From NCBI GenBank assembly GCA_035293565.1, contig DATGMP010000134.1, forward strand, positions 6,331-70,330: a stretch of 64,000 bases of DNA. Reading direction: 5' to 3'. The translations under genes and the position numbers were made by a program. Below are positions 16,541 through 25,501 of this stretch, in pieces; position 1 is the first letter of the stretch; every line of letters begins with the position of its first letter. Below the pieces are notes generated by a model. The model ran no database searches, was not told the DNA's origin, and saw only the letters and a list, made by a program, of their open reading frames with translations. This DNA comes from DATGMP01 sp035293565. GTDB taxonomy: Bacteria; Pseudomonadota; Alphaproteobacteria; BOG-932; Roseiterribacteraceae.

Positions 16541-18907
16541 TCAGAACCTCACGCGGACGCCGCCAAAGGCGCTGATCGGCGCACTGGGACTCTCGAATCG
16601 ATTGTCGACGCCGGGGCCGTTGGTGATTCCGTTTCGTGGAACGCCCGGCGCGCCGACTCCCGTCGGGTCGCCTAATATGCCGAATGTGGCGTAGGACGCG
16701 TCGAATGCGTTGACGATGTTGACAAAAAGCTGGACGCCATCGACCAGGTCGTAGGCCGAATGGAGATTGACAACGGCGAAGCCCGGCAATGGCTTTATCT
16801 GGTTGGACGCATCGCCAAAGAAGAACTGCGAGCTTTCCCAGACCACGTCGCCGCCGACCGTCCAATTATCGGTCACGCGATAGTCCGCACCCAGCTTGAT
16901 CCTATGCGCGGGAATGCCGGGAAGCTTGTCGCCGGGGGTAATCTGGATGTCGCCCATGGTGTTCGCGAATAGGTTCTGCGGCGAGTTCAGCAGGAACGTT
17001 GATTCGAAGGTAGCGGCGACATAGCTGTAATTTGCGAACGCGCTGAACCGATCGGATTGATAGCGCAAGCCGAGTTCCGCGCCTTGCCGCCGCGTTCCGC
17101 CGATATTCTGGAAATAGCCGGTGCTGATGGAGGTGGCGGCCGCATAGATGTCGTCGTCGAGGTTGGTCCTGAACAGGCTTGCATTCCAGATGAAGCGGCC
17201 GTCGACAAGCTGCGGCAGCGTGAAGTTTCCGCGCAGACCCAGCTCCCAAGTGTGAGAGACGACCTGATGTAGCGTGGGGGGATCGGACGAAAGGCTCGAT
17301 GGTAGAAGGCACGGCGCCGTCGGATTTGCGCATTCGATTTCGCTCGGAGTCGGCGCCCTGTTGTTCTCGGAGTACCCGACATAAGCCGTCGTGTAGGCAC
17401 TTAATCGATAGGTCGCGCCGACCGCCGGATTGAAGCGGCTATATCGATTTTGCCCGGTGAGATCGTCACCGAGACGGTCGGCGAGGTCGATCTGCGCGAC
17501 GTTATATCGTCCGCTGACGGTGACCGCGAGATCGTCGGTCACATTGAAAGTGTCCGTCGCATAGAAGCCGTAATAGCGGCTGGCCGCTCCCAGGCTCACC
17601 GGCGTCGCCTCAAACGGCGTGTTCTCCGGCGTCGATACGAACAGGCCGGAAAAAGAAACCCGAAGTCGCGGATCGATCGTGCCGAGTTCCGCCGACGATT
17701 GGAAATCAGTCGAGGCGCTGTCGATGCCGGCGCCGACTGTCAGGATGTTCTCGTGGCCAAACAGGGAAGCCGATTCGGCGGCCTGGACTGAACCGCCCAG
17801 CCCGACAGTGCGGAGCGACTGAAAATTATTCTCGCCGATGAAAAGAGAGCCGCCTTGCGATATGTCGGGTATGAATCCGCCGTTCGGTCCCCTGACCGCC
17901 GTCGCGCCGTCTGATTGGCACATGCTTCCGGCGAGGCTCGGATCGGTGCAGGCGGTATAGTGCGTCGTGTTGCCGTTCACGACGGTTTGGCGATATTCCC
18001 GATAGTAGAAATTGCTTTGAATCGAAAGCGTGTCGGTGGCCGCGTAGCCGGCATTGATGGTAACGAACTCCAGCTCATCGGTATTGCTTTGCGGACTCGT
18101 GAAGATGAGAGCACGGTCGATGGCCAGTTCCTGCACCGGTGTCGGCGACTCGCCCGACAGGCGGTTGTTTGCCCCGGTGAAGCCGAGGTCGATCGTAAGC
18201 CGATCGCCGCGGTAGCTGAGGGCCGAGTAGAGCTGCCTCAGGGAATCGGGTGAGAATTGTCGCCAGCCATCCTCCTCGAGCGCCCGTGCGGCCATATAGA
18301 TTCCCCAAGCGCCGTTGTTCCGTCCATATTGGATGCCCGCCTGCCTTTGGCCCCATGATCCGCCCGAAATCTCGGCTTGCCCTCCTTGATAGGTGAAGCC
18401 GTTCTTCATGGACATGACGACGGCGCCGCCGAGCGCGTTCAGCCCATAGACAGGATTGGAGCTGATGACGTCGATCCGGTCGATCGCGAGATCGGGAAAG
18501 AGGTCCCAGTTCAGATTGTCGCCGAACGCGTCGTTGATACGCACGCCGTTCTGATAGACCGCCAACCCCTCGGGCGTACCCAATACCGGCGACGCTTCGA
18601 AACCGCGATAGAGAATATCGGGCTGAAACGGATCGTTCAAATTATTGTTGATGTTGACGCTGCCGAGTTGATCGTTGATCGCGCTGATGATGCTGGCAGT
18701 CCCCTCCCGCGTCAGATCCGAAGCCTCTAGCATCTGAGTGCTGTAGGGTAGCTTGTCGATCGGGATGCTCGTGCCCGGAAGGGCCGTCGTCCCGATCACC
18801 GTGATCGTCTGCATCGGAGTGGCTTGATCCGAGGCGGTTTCCGCGAGAGAGGACGGTCCGCTGGCAACGGCGGCAATTGCAGTCACGATGGATCGGACCC
18901 AAGGCAT
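16541..18907 (-). CDS. TonB-dependent outer-membrane receptor
   Basis: A 788-residue receptor with signal peptide MPWVRSIVTAIAAVASGP and then MQTITVIGTTALPG as TonB-box region. The plug (DILYRGFEASPVLGTPEGLAVYQNGVRIND, quoted in part; LGGAVVMSMKNG) is followed by a long barrel ending FGGVRVRF. It differs from the other receptors in this window: the plug lacks the EEIVVTA start and has the 'LYRGF...GVRINDAFGD' form found in receptors of the FecA/Fe-siderophore or vitamin type. Its position facing a Fur-controlled gene makes iron-complex uptake possible, though no Fur box was found before its own start. An imperfect dyad (TATCAG/CTGATA, 18942-18960) lies upstream. Confidence 0.88.
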   Translation of the reverse strand: MPWVRSIVTAIAAVASGPSSLAETASDQATPMQTITVIGTTALPGTSIPIDKLPYSTQMLEASDLTREGTASIISAINDQLGSVNINNNLNDPFQPDILYRGFEASPVLGTPEGLAVYQNGVRINDAFGDNLNWDLFPDLAIDRIDVISSNPVYGLNALGGAVVMSMKNGFTYQGGQAEISGGSWGQRQAGIQYGRNNGAWGIYMAARALEEDGWRQFSPDSLRQLYSALSYRGDRLTIDLGFTGANNRLSGESPTPVQELAIDRALIFTSPQSNTDELEFVTINAGYAATDTLSIQSNFYYREYRQTVVNGNTTHYTACTDPSLAGSMCQSDGATAVRGPNGGFIPDISQGGSLFIGENNFQSLRTVGLGGSVQAAESASLFGHENILTVGAGIDSASTDFQSSAELGTIDPRLRVSFSGLFVSTPENTPFEATPVSLGAASRYYGFYATDTFNVTDDLAVTVSGRYNVAQIDLADRLGDDLTGQNRYSRFNPAVGATYRLSAYTTAYVGYSENNRAPTPSEIECANPTAPCLLPSSLSSDPPTLHQVVSHTWELGLRGNFTLPQLVDGRFIWNASLFRTNLDDDIYAAATSISTGYFQNIGGTRRQGAELGLRYQSDRFSAFANYSYVAATFESTFLLNSPQNLFANTMGDIQITPGDKLPGIPAHRIKLGADYRVTDNWTVGGDVVWESSQFFFGDASNQIKPLPGFAVVNLHSAYDLVDGVQLFVNIVNAFDASYATFGILGDPTGVGAPGVPRNGITNGPGVDNRFESPSAPISAFGGVRVRF

Positions 18908-19029
18908 GCTGTATCCGGCTCGAGGAGAGAATCAGGCCTCCTATCAGATGTGACCTGATATGTCTTTGAAAAATCGTCCCTTTACTCTCGAATGTCATCG
19001 AGTCGCTCTGCGTCGGCCAGCACGTTAAG

Positions 19030-20574
19030 ATGGGCAATTCGCAGAATCGAGCTATCGTACGAGAACACCTCTTGCGCACCGATATGCCTGTCGAGCCATC
19101 CGAGGCCGGGCCGGGCGGTCCTGCGCCGGCGCCCGCCCCCAAACGGACCCGGCCGGCGCTGGTCGAGGGCCCGATAGCGCGGACACTCTTCATGTTCTCG
19201 CTGCCGATCCTCGGCAGCAGCATCCTGCAATCGATCAATGGGTCGATCAACGCGATTTGGATTGGCCGGCTCATCGGATCGGACGGTCTCGCGGCGACGC
19301 TGAACGCGAACGGAATACTTTTCTTTCTGCTGAGCATCGGATTCGGCCTAGGCATGGCCGGTATGATCCTGATCGGCCAAGGATTGGGCGCCGGCGATGT
19401 TTCGCAAGTGAAACGCACCGTCGGGACGACGCTGGTCTTTTTCACGGCGCTGTCTTTCGTGATGGCGCTTGGAGGTTTTCTGGCGGCGCCGCAGATGTTG
19501 TCGGCGATGCGGACCCCCTCCGAGGTGATGTCGCTCGCTTCAGCCTATCTGCGAGTCATCTTTCTCGCGCTACCGGCGATCTATCTCTACACATTCGTAA
19601 TGATGGCGCTGCGGGGTTCCGGCGATTCGCGGACGCCGTTTATTTTCTTAGCCATCTCCGCCGCTCTCGATGTCGGACTCAATCCCATCATGATTTTGGG
19701 GCTCGGACCGATTCCGGCTCTCGGCATCTCGGGCTCGGCGCTCGCCACCTTGCTGTCGCAATGGATCGGCCTCGCGGCGCTGCTCATCTGGCTGTACCGC
19801 AAGCATCATTTTCTGCGTCTCACGCGGGACGAGTTACGCTATCTGAAGCTCGATGGCGAGATATTGCGGGCGCTCGTGGCGAAGGGCATGCCCATGGCGC
19901 TTCAGATGATCGTCATGTCGTCCTCCATGCTCGCGATGAGCAGCCTGGTCAACCGACATGGAGCGACGACCGCGGCCGCCTATAGCGCTTGCTTCCAGCT
20001 TTGGAGCTATATCCAGATGCCCGCCATGGCCGTCGGCAACGCGGCATCTTCGATGGCGGCGCAAAATGTCGGCGCGGGGCGGTGGGATCGAGTCTCCCGC
20101 ATCGCGCAGACGGGCGTTCTCTATAATATCGTGCTGACCGGAATGCTGGTGCTGGTCGTTACCTTGATCGACCGCGGGGCCTTTGCGATTTTCCTCGGCG
20201 GCGACCGTCCCGCCATCGATATCGCGCGCCATATCCACTTTATCGGATCCTGGTCGTTCGTCGTGTTCGGTGTCGCCTTCGTCCTTTCGAGCGTCGTTCG
20301 CGCGACCGGCGCTGTCGTTCCACCGCTGATCTTCCTGTTCATTGCGATGTGGCTGGTTCGTTTGCCTTTCGCTTGGGCCCTCGGTCGCAGCTTGGGTGCG
20401 GACGCGATCTGGTGGAGCTTCCCGTTGGGCTCCTTGACCTCGATGCTCCTGCTCCTGACCTATTACCAAATCGGCGGCTGGAAGAAGGCGCGCATGCTGG
20501 AGCCGCATATGGATAGTGCCGCCGGGGCCCAACCCTGTCGGTCGGCTGGGCAGTGGGTTCGGCTGCCGAAGTGA
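19030..20574 (+). CDS. MATE-family multidrug efflux transporter
   Basis: A 514-residue, twelve-helix transporter of the MATE (NorM/DinF) family, which exports cationic drugs and toxins using a sodium or proton gradient. Two homologous six-helix halves are visible, the first starting LFMFSLPILGSSILQS and the second RALVAKGMPMALQMIV. Typical inner motifs are WIGRLIGSDGLAA and QNVGAGRWDRV. The N-terminal 40 residues are hydrophilic and Pro-rich; a second ATG at 19084 could be the true start, and neither has a clear ribosome site. It is divergent from the TonB receptor. Export of toxic plant compounds or pathway intermediates is a fair guess. Confidence 0.92.
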   Translation: MGNSQNRAIVREHLLRTDMPVEPSEAGPGGPAPAPAPKRTRPALVEGPIARTLFMFSLPILGSSILQSINGSINAIWIGRLIGSDGLAATLNANGILFFLLSIGFGLGMAGMILIGQGLGAGDVSQVKRTVGTTLVFFTALSFVMALGGFLAAPQMLSAMRTPSEVMSLASAYLRVIFLALPAIYLYTFVMMALRGSGDSRTPFIFLAISAALDVGLNPIMILGLGPIPALGISGSALATLLSQWIGLAALLIWLYRKHHFLRLTRDELRYLKLDGEILRALVAKGMPMALQMIVMSSSMLAMSSLVNRHGATTAAAYSACFQLWSYIQMPAMAVGNAASSMAAQNVGAGRWDRVSRIAQTGVLYNIVLTGMLVLVVTLIDRGAFAIFLGGDRPAIDIARHIHFIGSWSFVVFGVAFVLSSVVRATGAVVPPLIFLFIAMWLVRLPFAWALGRSLGADAIWWSFPLGSLTSMLLLLTYYQIGGWKKARMLEPHMDSAAGAQPCRSAGQWVRLPK

Positions 20575-21284
20575 GTCCTGCGACCGCCAACAATGCAATC
20601 GCGTGCATCGAGGTGAGCGACATCGGGCGCAGCACGATGTGCCCAGCCGGGCAAAAAGATGGTCCGCACCAAGGTCCGCTTCGATGTGGCTGATGCCACC
20701 ATCCGGCGCGATCTCGCATTCCTCAGCTCGGTGTGGATCACTTCCTCGATTGAGGAACATGGTCACAACGCGGCTTCGAGAGGAGGTTCGCCGCATCGAT
20801 AATGGGATTAGTTTACCGCAACAATAACAACACGATTCTTGACACAGACCTGAGAAGTCAGCGAGTGTGTCGGATCACTTTCGTCGGTTTTTCAGGGAGT
20901 TAGATTGGTAGCAGCGGAACGCTACCGCCTTCCCCCACAGCAGCAACCCATACCCTATCGCATCCGGTGTTGCATTCTGGTGCGAAGGTCCTGATCCGAA
21001 CGGTATGAGTCGGACGGGAAGTACAAACCCATGGGTTGCGAACCAAGCCTTCGAAGATCGCGACCCACAACGTGAAAGGCATCACCGGGCGTTTGCGCTA
21101 TGGCCGCTTGTCCATGCCTCCCTGCATCTGGTCTTGCCGTCGATCGGCGGTTTGCGCGAGAAACCCGTGGCGAAGCGGACAGGATTGCAACTTTAAGGAT
21201 AATGACTTAAAGATTGACCCGGATACAGGAGAGAGTCGGCATTACCATATGGACTGGCTTGGAGAGCTCACCTATAATCCGACC
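20575..21284. other. Intergenic region of about 710 bp with possible gene fragments
   Basis: No intact gene is convincing here. Two short stretches look like fragments. On the plus strand at 20659-20802 a frame contains DVADATIRRDLAFL, like the recognition helix of DeoR regulators but without the rest of the domain. At 21054-21095 a frame reads KIATHNVKGITGRL, like the N-terminus of exonuclease III, before homology is lost. Both are weak. A TTGACA at 20839 has no good -10 partner. Confidence 0.3.
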
Positions 21285-22490
21285 TCAGACCTCATGACCG
21301 AGATCGGCATAGGCGGCGATCGCCGGCTCCTCGCGCAGCGTCAGGTTGATTTCAGCCGGCCAATACTGAGTCATCAGCACCATGTGGACTCGGCGGATCG
21401 AGTCGACCCACATGCCGGTTCCTGCCGCGCCGCCCCAGCCGAAGACGCCGGCCGGCATCCGGGTCGGTGCGAGTGCGACCTGCATCGCCGCCCCGAACCC
21501 GAGGTTGGGTAGCTTGTTGCCGAAGAACTGCACGCCGACGCCTGGCGGAAATAGATTCGATGCGGCGAGCCGCGCGGTCTCGGGCTTGAGCAGTCGGACT
21601 CCGCGCGTCTCGCCTTGCCCAGCCAGCATCGCCGTGAAGCGCGAATAGTCGCGCGCTGTGGAGACGAGCCCGCCGCCGCCCGAGAGCAGGGAGGGACGTG
21701 CGTAGGCGCTGTCTGCCGCACTGTCGGCTAGAGTCCAGCAGCCATCAGGCGTTCTTTGATGCAGATTGACGAGCCGGTCGAGCTTCTCGGGAGGAACGAC
21801 GAAGCTCGTGTCGCGCATTCCCAGCGGCCCGAAGATGCGCTCCTCGAAGAAGCGGTCCAGCGTTTTGCCCGAAACATGTTCGATTACCGCTCCGAGGATA
21901 TCGATCGAAAGGCTGTACTCGAACATCTCGCCCGGATCACGCGCCAGCGGCAGCCGCGCCAGCCGTTCGATCATTTCCGTCAGATCACGCGGATGCTCTT
22001 TCGAGGATTGATGCGAGGCGATGCGGAGCCCTGGCTCGATGCCTAATGCTCGATAGCGCGCTGCGAGGGGTGAAGCCTGCAAGTGATACGTGAATCCTGC
22101 CGTGTGCGTGAGCAAGTCACGGACCGTAGGCTGGCGCTTAGGCGGCCGGGTAGCCTCGCCGTCGTCAGTAACCAGCACGGAGAGATTGGCGAACGCGGGA
22201 AGGAGTTCGCCGAGAGGCTGCTCGAGCCGGATAAGCCCCTCGTCGATCAGCATCATGATCGCGATGCCGGTGATCGGCTTGGTCTGGGAATAGATCCGGT
22301 GGATGCTGTCCGGCGTCAGATGACGCCCGGTCCCCATTCCGGTCTCGCCCACGCAAACGAAGCAAGGATCGGCGTCGCCAACCGCCACCGCAAGCGCTGC
22401 TCCGGCGATATCGCCCTGGGCGATGTGCCTCTCGAGAAGCGCTTTGACCGATGGGAAGTCCGCTTCTGAGAAGGTCATAGATCTGCTCAT
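21285..22490 (-). CDS. Serine hydrolase of the beta-lactamase (class C)/esterase EstB family
   Basis: A 401-residue penicillin-binding-protein-like hydrolase. The nucleophile motif SxxK is S68-Q-T-K71 and the YxN-type tyrosine is Y192 in EYSLSID. LLTHTAGFTYH and FGWGGAAGTGMWVD (KTG-like strand region) are typical of EstB-type esterases. There is no signal peptide, so a cytoplasmic esterase or lactonase is more likely than a beta-lactamase. CGGAGGAGGAG lies just before the ATG. Neighbours are gaps on both sides, so operon context gives no substrate. Sphingomonads often carry such enzymes in steroid or polyester catabolic regions. Confidence 0.85.
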   Translation of the reverse strand: MSRSMTFSEADFPSVKALLERHIAQGDIAGAALAVAVGDADPCFVCVGETGMGTGRHLTPDSIHRIYSQTKPITGIAIMMLIDEGLIRLEQPLGELLPAFANLSVLVTDDGEATRPPKRQPTVRDLLTHTAGFTYHLQASPLAARYRALGIEPGLRIASHQSSKEHPRDLTEMIERLARLPLARDPGEMFEYSLSIDILGAVIEHVSGKTLDRFFEERIFGPLGMRDTSFVVPPEKLDRLVNLHQRTPDGCWTLADSAADSAYARPSLLSGGGGLVSTARDYSRFTAMLAGQGETRGVRLLKPETARLAASNLFPPGVGVQFFGNKLPNLGFGAAMQVALAPTRMPAGVFGWGGAAGTGMWVDSIRRVHMVLMTQYWPAEINLTLREEPAIAAYADLGHEV

Positions 22491-23001
22491 CTGGCTCCTC
22501 CTCCTCCGAACTTTAATCGCCCGCGTACAACGTCGTCGACTTCAGCGCGCCCCGGTCATTGCTCCGAACCGGCCCGCGGCCAATCGAAAATTTAGTGTCC
22601 AATACTAAAAATGTGAATAGCTGTCCACGGCCAAGGCGCACCCGCGCTGGATGGACCCTTTCAAGTTCAAATGCGACAAGCCGAATTGCGCGCTGCAGCC
22701 ATGACCAAGAACGTGATGCTGGCGGGCCCGAGCGTGAGCGCTCCACAGTCCGTCAATTGCAAGACGCGACCGTTCAACTTCACCGATCCACTGTCGAGCG
22801 CGTCGGCGGTCAAGACGTAGACTTCCAGCTTGCTGGGGCAGCTTGAGCGCTCCTGCGCTCATCAGCCCGCGGAAGCCAAGGCGAAAGCGGTCCGGCGAAG
22901 GCATCCGGCAGTCGGTCTACCTCGCAAGCCGCGCGCCGATCGTGGATCCTCAGCGGCGCTGCGCCGTTTTGTGGCCGACGCGTTCCGGTATGAGGTGTGT
23001 C
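22491..23001. other. Intergenic region of about 510 bp, no recognised content
   Basis: This stretch separates the esterase from the galactonate operon. I see no conserved protein segment, RNA gene or repeat. The only long frames are arginine-rich, which is typical of spurious reading in GC-rich DNA. The esterase promoter should be in its first 100 bp, where AT content rises (AAAATTTAGTGTCC, AATACTAAAAATG near 22590-22615). Confidence 0.5.
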
Positions 23002-23655
23002 TCATGGGTTTGCCGCTGGTTTTCGCAACTCATGCCACGCGTCGACGAACGCGATGGCGCGATCGCAAACCGCGCCGAAATCGAGCCCCGGCTTGTAGAG
23101 AGCCGATCCGATCCCAAAACCCGCTGCGCCGGCATCGACATATCCCTTCATCACGCCGGGCGTAATCCCGCCGACAGGGAAAACCGGAACACTCGACGGT
23201 AGGACCGATTTGAGCGCCTGCAAGACTCGCGGAGGTGCCGCCTCGGCGGGAAATAGCTTGAGCGCGTCGGCGCCGGCCTCGACCGCAGCGAACGCCTCGG
23301 TCGCCGTGGCCACTCCAGGCAAAGAAGCGAGACCACGTGCCTTTGTCGCCCGGATGACGGAAGGACTCGCATGAGGCGAGACGACGAACTCGGCTCCTGC
23401 ATGTTGGACCGCTGCTACCTGAGCTTCGCTGACGATTGTTCCGGCGCCGATCGCGAGCTGTCCGCCGAAATGATCGCGAAGACGGCGAATGCTCGCGAGC
23501 GGATCCGGCGAATTCAGGGGAACTTCCAAACACAGAAAACCGGCTTGTTTCAGAATGGCGGCGACCGCGAGCACCTCGGGAGGAGCGATGCCGCGGAGGA
23601 TGGCGATCAGCGGCATTTCCGTGAGCATCCGGTCCCATGAGATACGGGACGTCAT
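23002..23655 (-). CDS. dgoA: 2-dehydro-3-deoxy-6-phosphogalactonate aldolase
   Basis: The last step of the De Ley-Doudoroff pathway: KDPGal to pyruvate and glyceraldehyde 3-phosphate. The 217-residue class I aldolase has the Schiff-base lysine K133 in DALKLFPAE and catalytic E44 in LEVPLNSPDPL. The latter sequence is the KDPGal-type variant rather than the KDPG (Eda) type. GAGTIVSE and FPVGGITP (phosphate site) are also present. Its ATG overlaps the stop of the kinase gene (ATGA), so it is the third gene of a tightly coupled operon read from about 25.48 kb. Confidence 0.93.
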   Translation of the reverse strand: MTSRISWDRMLTEMPLIAILRGIAPPEVLAVAAILKQAGFLCLEVPLNSPDPLASIRRLRDHFGGQLAIGAGTIVSEAQVAAVQHAGAEFVVSPHASPSVIRATKARGLASLPGVATATEAFAAVEAGADALKLFPAEAAPPRVLQALKSVLPSSVPVFPVGGITPGVMKGYVDAGAAGFGIGSALYKPGLDFGAVCDRAIAFVDAWHELRKPAANP

Positions 23656-24566
23656 GGGCGTACCCTACCGTCGTACAATCGCCAGAGCTTCCATAGTCCT
23701 TGCGCAACGGCGTCGGCCGCCTGAAAACTCACCACGTTCGAACACCCGGCGGCAGACAGCGCTAGCCCATACAAGTGCGCCAGCCTGGGCGAGGCGATCA
23801 CAGTAACCACGCCTACCGGTTGGCGCCGCAATTCCGCTGCGACCTCGCTTCCGATCAGCAAGCCCGAAAGATAGGAGGAAAGCGCACTTGGTTCTCTTCC
23901 GAACAATCCCTTGGTCCGAACTCCGAAGAGCGAATGAAGCAGATCCGGATTTTCGAGAGCCCGACCGACACCTGAGAGGAAGGACTGATCCTCGTCGCTC
24001 GTTTCGGCGCCGCCCATTACCCAGCCGAGCGTCGAATGGCGGCGAAGCAAGTCGTAGATCTCGCCGGTCATAGAGGTTCGGAAGCTTTCGACACGGCCGT
24101 TTTCGACAATCGCCCACTTGCTGTGGGTGCCGGGTGCGACGAATAAGGTTCGCCGGACGCTGAACGCACATCCGAAAATCTGAGTCTCCTCGCCGCGCAT
24201 GACGTCGTGATGCCCATGTTCGTCGAGCGTCAAGAGGCCGCCGACGATAAGTGCCGGCCCGCAGCTGCTTTCGATCGGCGCCAGGGCGCCGACAAGATCG
24301 AGAAGCCCCGCCGGACATTGCCGATACGGGACTTCACGCCATCCATCTCTGCTTCCGATCATCCCGCACATAAGGATCGGGGCCTTTGCCCGCGCGCCTT
24401 GCCAATCGGCGATCAGAGCATGGAGCGCCGGATCGAATGCGCTGCCGGAAATCGATGCGATGCCCAGGTCGGATTCACGCCGCTCCAGCAGAACCCCTTC
24501 GGGGCCAATCCGAAAGGCCCGCAGTCGGCTTGTGCCCCAATCGATTCCAATCAGCGCCGTGTTCAT
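23652..24566 (-). CDS. dgoK: 2-dehydro-3-deoxygalactonokinase
   Basis: Phosphorylates 2-keto-3-deoxygalactonate with ATP to give KDPGal. The N-terminus IGIDWGTSRLRAFRI is the DgoK form of the ASKHA phosphate-1 loop. Later blocks are CGMIGSRDGWREVPY, MRGEETQIFG and VAPGTHSKW. Length 304 residues. The ATG at 24566, which overlaps the stop of the lactonase gene, fits the family start; an open frame upstream is only a shadow. Stop and start also overlap with the aldolase gene downstream. Cytoplasmic. Confidence 0.94.
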   Translation of the reverse strand: MNTALIGIDWGTSRLRAFRIGPEGVLLERRESDLGIASISGSAFDPALHALIADWQGARAKAPILMCGMIGSRDGWREVPYRQCPAGLLDLVGALAPIESSCGPALIVGGLLTLDEHGHHDVMRGEETQIFGCAFSVRRTLFVAPGTHSKWAIVENGRVESFRTSMTGEIYDLLRRHSTLGWVMGGAETSDEDQSFLSGVGRALENPDLLHSLFGVRTKGLFGREPSALSSYLSGLLIGSEVAAELRRQPVGVVTVIASPRLAHLYGLALSAAGCSNVVSFQAADAVAQGLWKLWRLYDGRVRP

Positions 24567-25483
24567 ATAGTCCCCGACGCGCTTGGAGTAGCCGCGTGCC
24601 TCAGGCGGGACGGCTCGATTGCCAGCGCTTCCTGCGGCAACCCGGGCGTATCCACGTCGAAGGCGAAGAGGCTGCCGGCAAGGGGTTGCGCTTCGCGGCA
24701 GTCGGGCGCCAATCCTCGCCATGCAGTCGTCACGAATGCGGTCTTGAGGTCCTGTCCGCCGAAAGCGAGTTTGGTAACGTGCGCGCAAGGGAGCCGAACC
24801 GTTTCGACTAATTCGCCGCTCGGCGAATAGCAGCGAATTCCCCAGCCGCCCCACAATGCGACCCAAAGACGACCTTCCGCATCCAGGGCGGTACCGTCGG
24901 GCCAGCCGGCGTCTTCCGGAATTTCGATGAAGGTTCGTTTGCCCTCAACGGAGCCGTCCGCCGCTATCTCGAAACGAAAGATGGTCCGGCGCCGCGTGTC
25001 CGTATGATAGAGGGTCCGGCCATCGGGACTGACCGCCGGCCCATTCGAGATCACGAAATCTCGATCACAGAGCCGGGGCGACGCCGCGCCATCCCAGCAG
25101 TAGAGAGCGCCGCTAGGCCGACTCTCGTCGTTGTCCATGGAGCCGAACCAAAGTCTGCCTTTTGCGTCGACGCAAGCGTCATTCAGCCGATTGCCGGGCC
25201 ATTCCGGCTCCACCTCGAGGAGATCCTCGACGGTTCCCGTCGAAGGATTGAACAGCGCCAGCCGGCCGGGTAGGCCGATCACGTGGCCGCCGTCGCGGCA
25301 CGGCGCCGCGAAACTCACCTCATCCGGAGCCGACCAGCTTTTCTTGCCGGTAGTCGCCGGATCGAACCGGTGAATCTGGTGGCCTTTGATATCGACGAAC
25401 CACAGAGCGTCATCCGCAGAGGACCAGATCGGTCCTTCTCCCAGCTCCGTCACCCTGGGCCAGACACATCGCACGTTACGCAT
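24563..25483 (-). CDS. SMP-30/gluconolactonase family lactonase (probable galactonolactonase)
   Basis: A six-bladed beta-propeller sugar lactonase that opens galactono-lactone to galactonate. The 306-residue protein has the divalent-metal ligands expected of the family: Glu in LGEGPIW, Asn in NRLNDACVD and Asp in WPDGTALD. The segments GRLWFGSMD and SPDGRTLYHTDT are also typical. Substrate choice rests on context: it is coupled by start/stop overlap to dgoK and follows the sugar-acid dehydratase by 18 bp. Relatives also act on gluconolactone, arabinolactone and others. Confidence 0.88.
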   Translation of the reverse strand: MRNVRCVWPRVTELGEGPIWSSADDALWFVDIKGHQIHRFDPATTGKKSWSAPDEVSFAAPCRDGGHVIGLPGRLALFNPSTGTVEDLLEVEPEWPGNRLNDACVDAKGRLWFGSMDNDESRPSGALYCWDGAASPRLCDRDFVISNGPAVSPDGRTLYHTDTRRRTIFRFEIAADGSVEGKRTFIEIPEDAGWPDGTALDAEGRLWVALWGGWGIRCYSPSGELVETVRLPCAHVTKLAFGGQDLKTAFVTTAWRGLAPDCREAQPLAGSLFAFDVDTPGLPQEALAIEPSRLRHAATPSASGTI

Positions 25484-25501
25484 CGCTGCTGTCTCACCGC
25501 C

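Noticed and set aside
21036..21512. Plus-strand gene overlapping the 3' end of the esterase
   Set aside because: Most of it is antisense to the esterase; only the first residues resemble a known family and the frame is not maintained.
22491..23001. IS66-like transposase fragment
   Set aside because: Arg/Lys-rich frames suggested this at first, but no conserved transposase word could be found in any frame.
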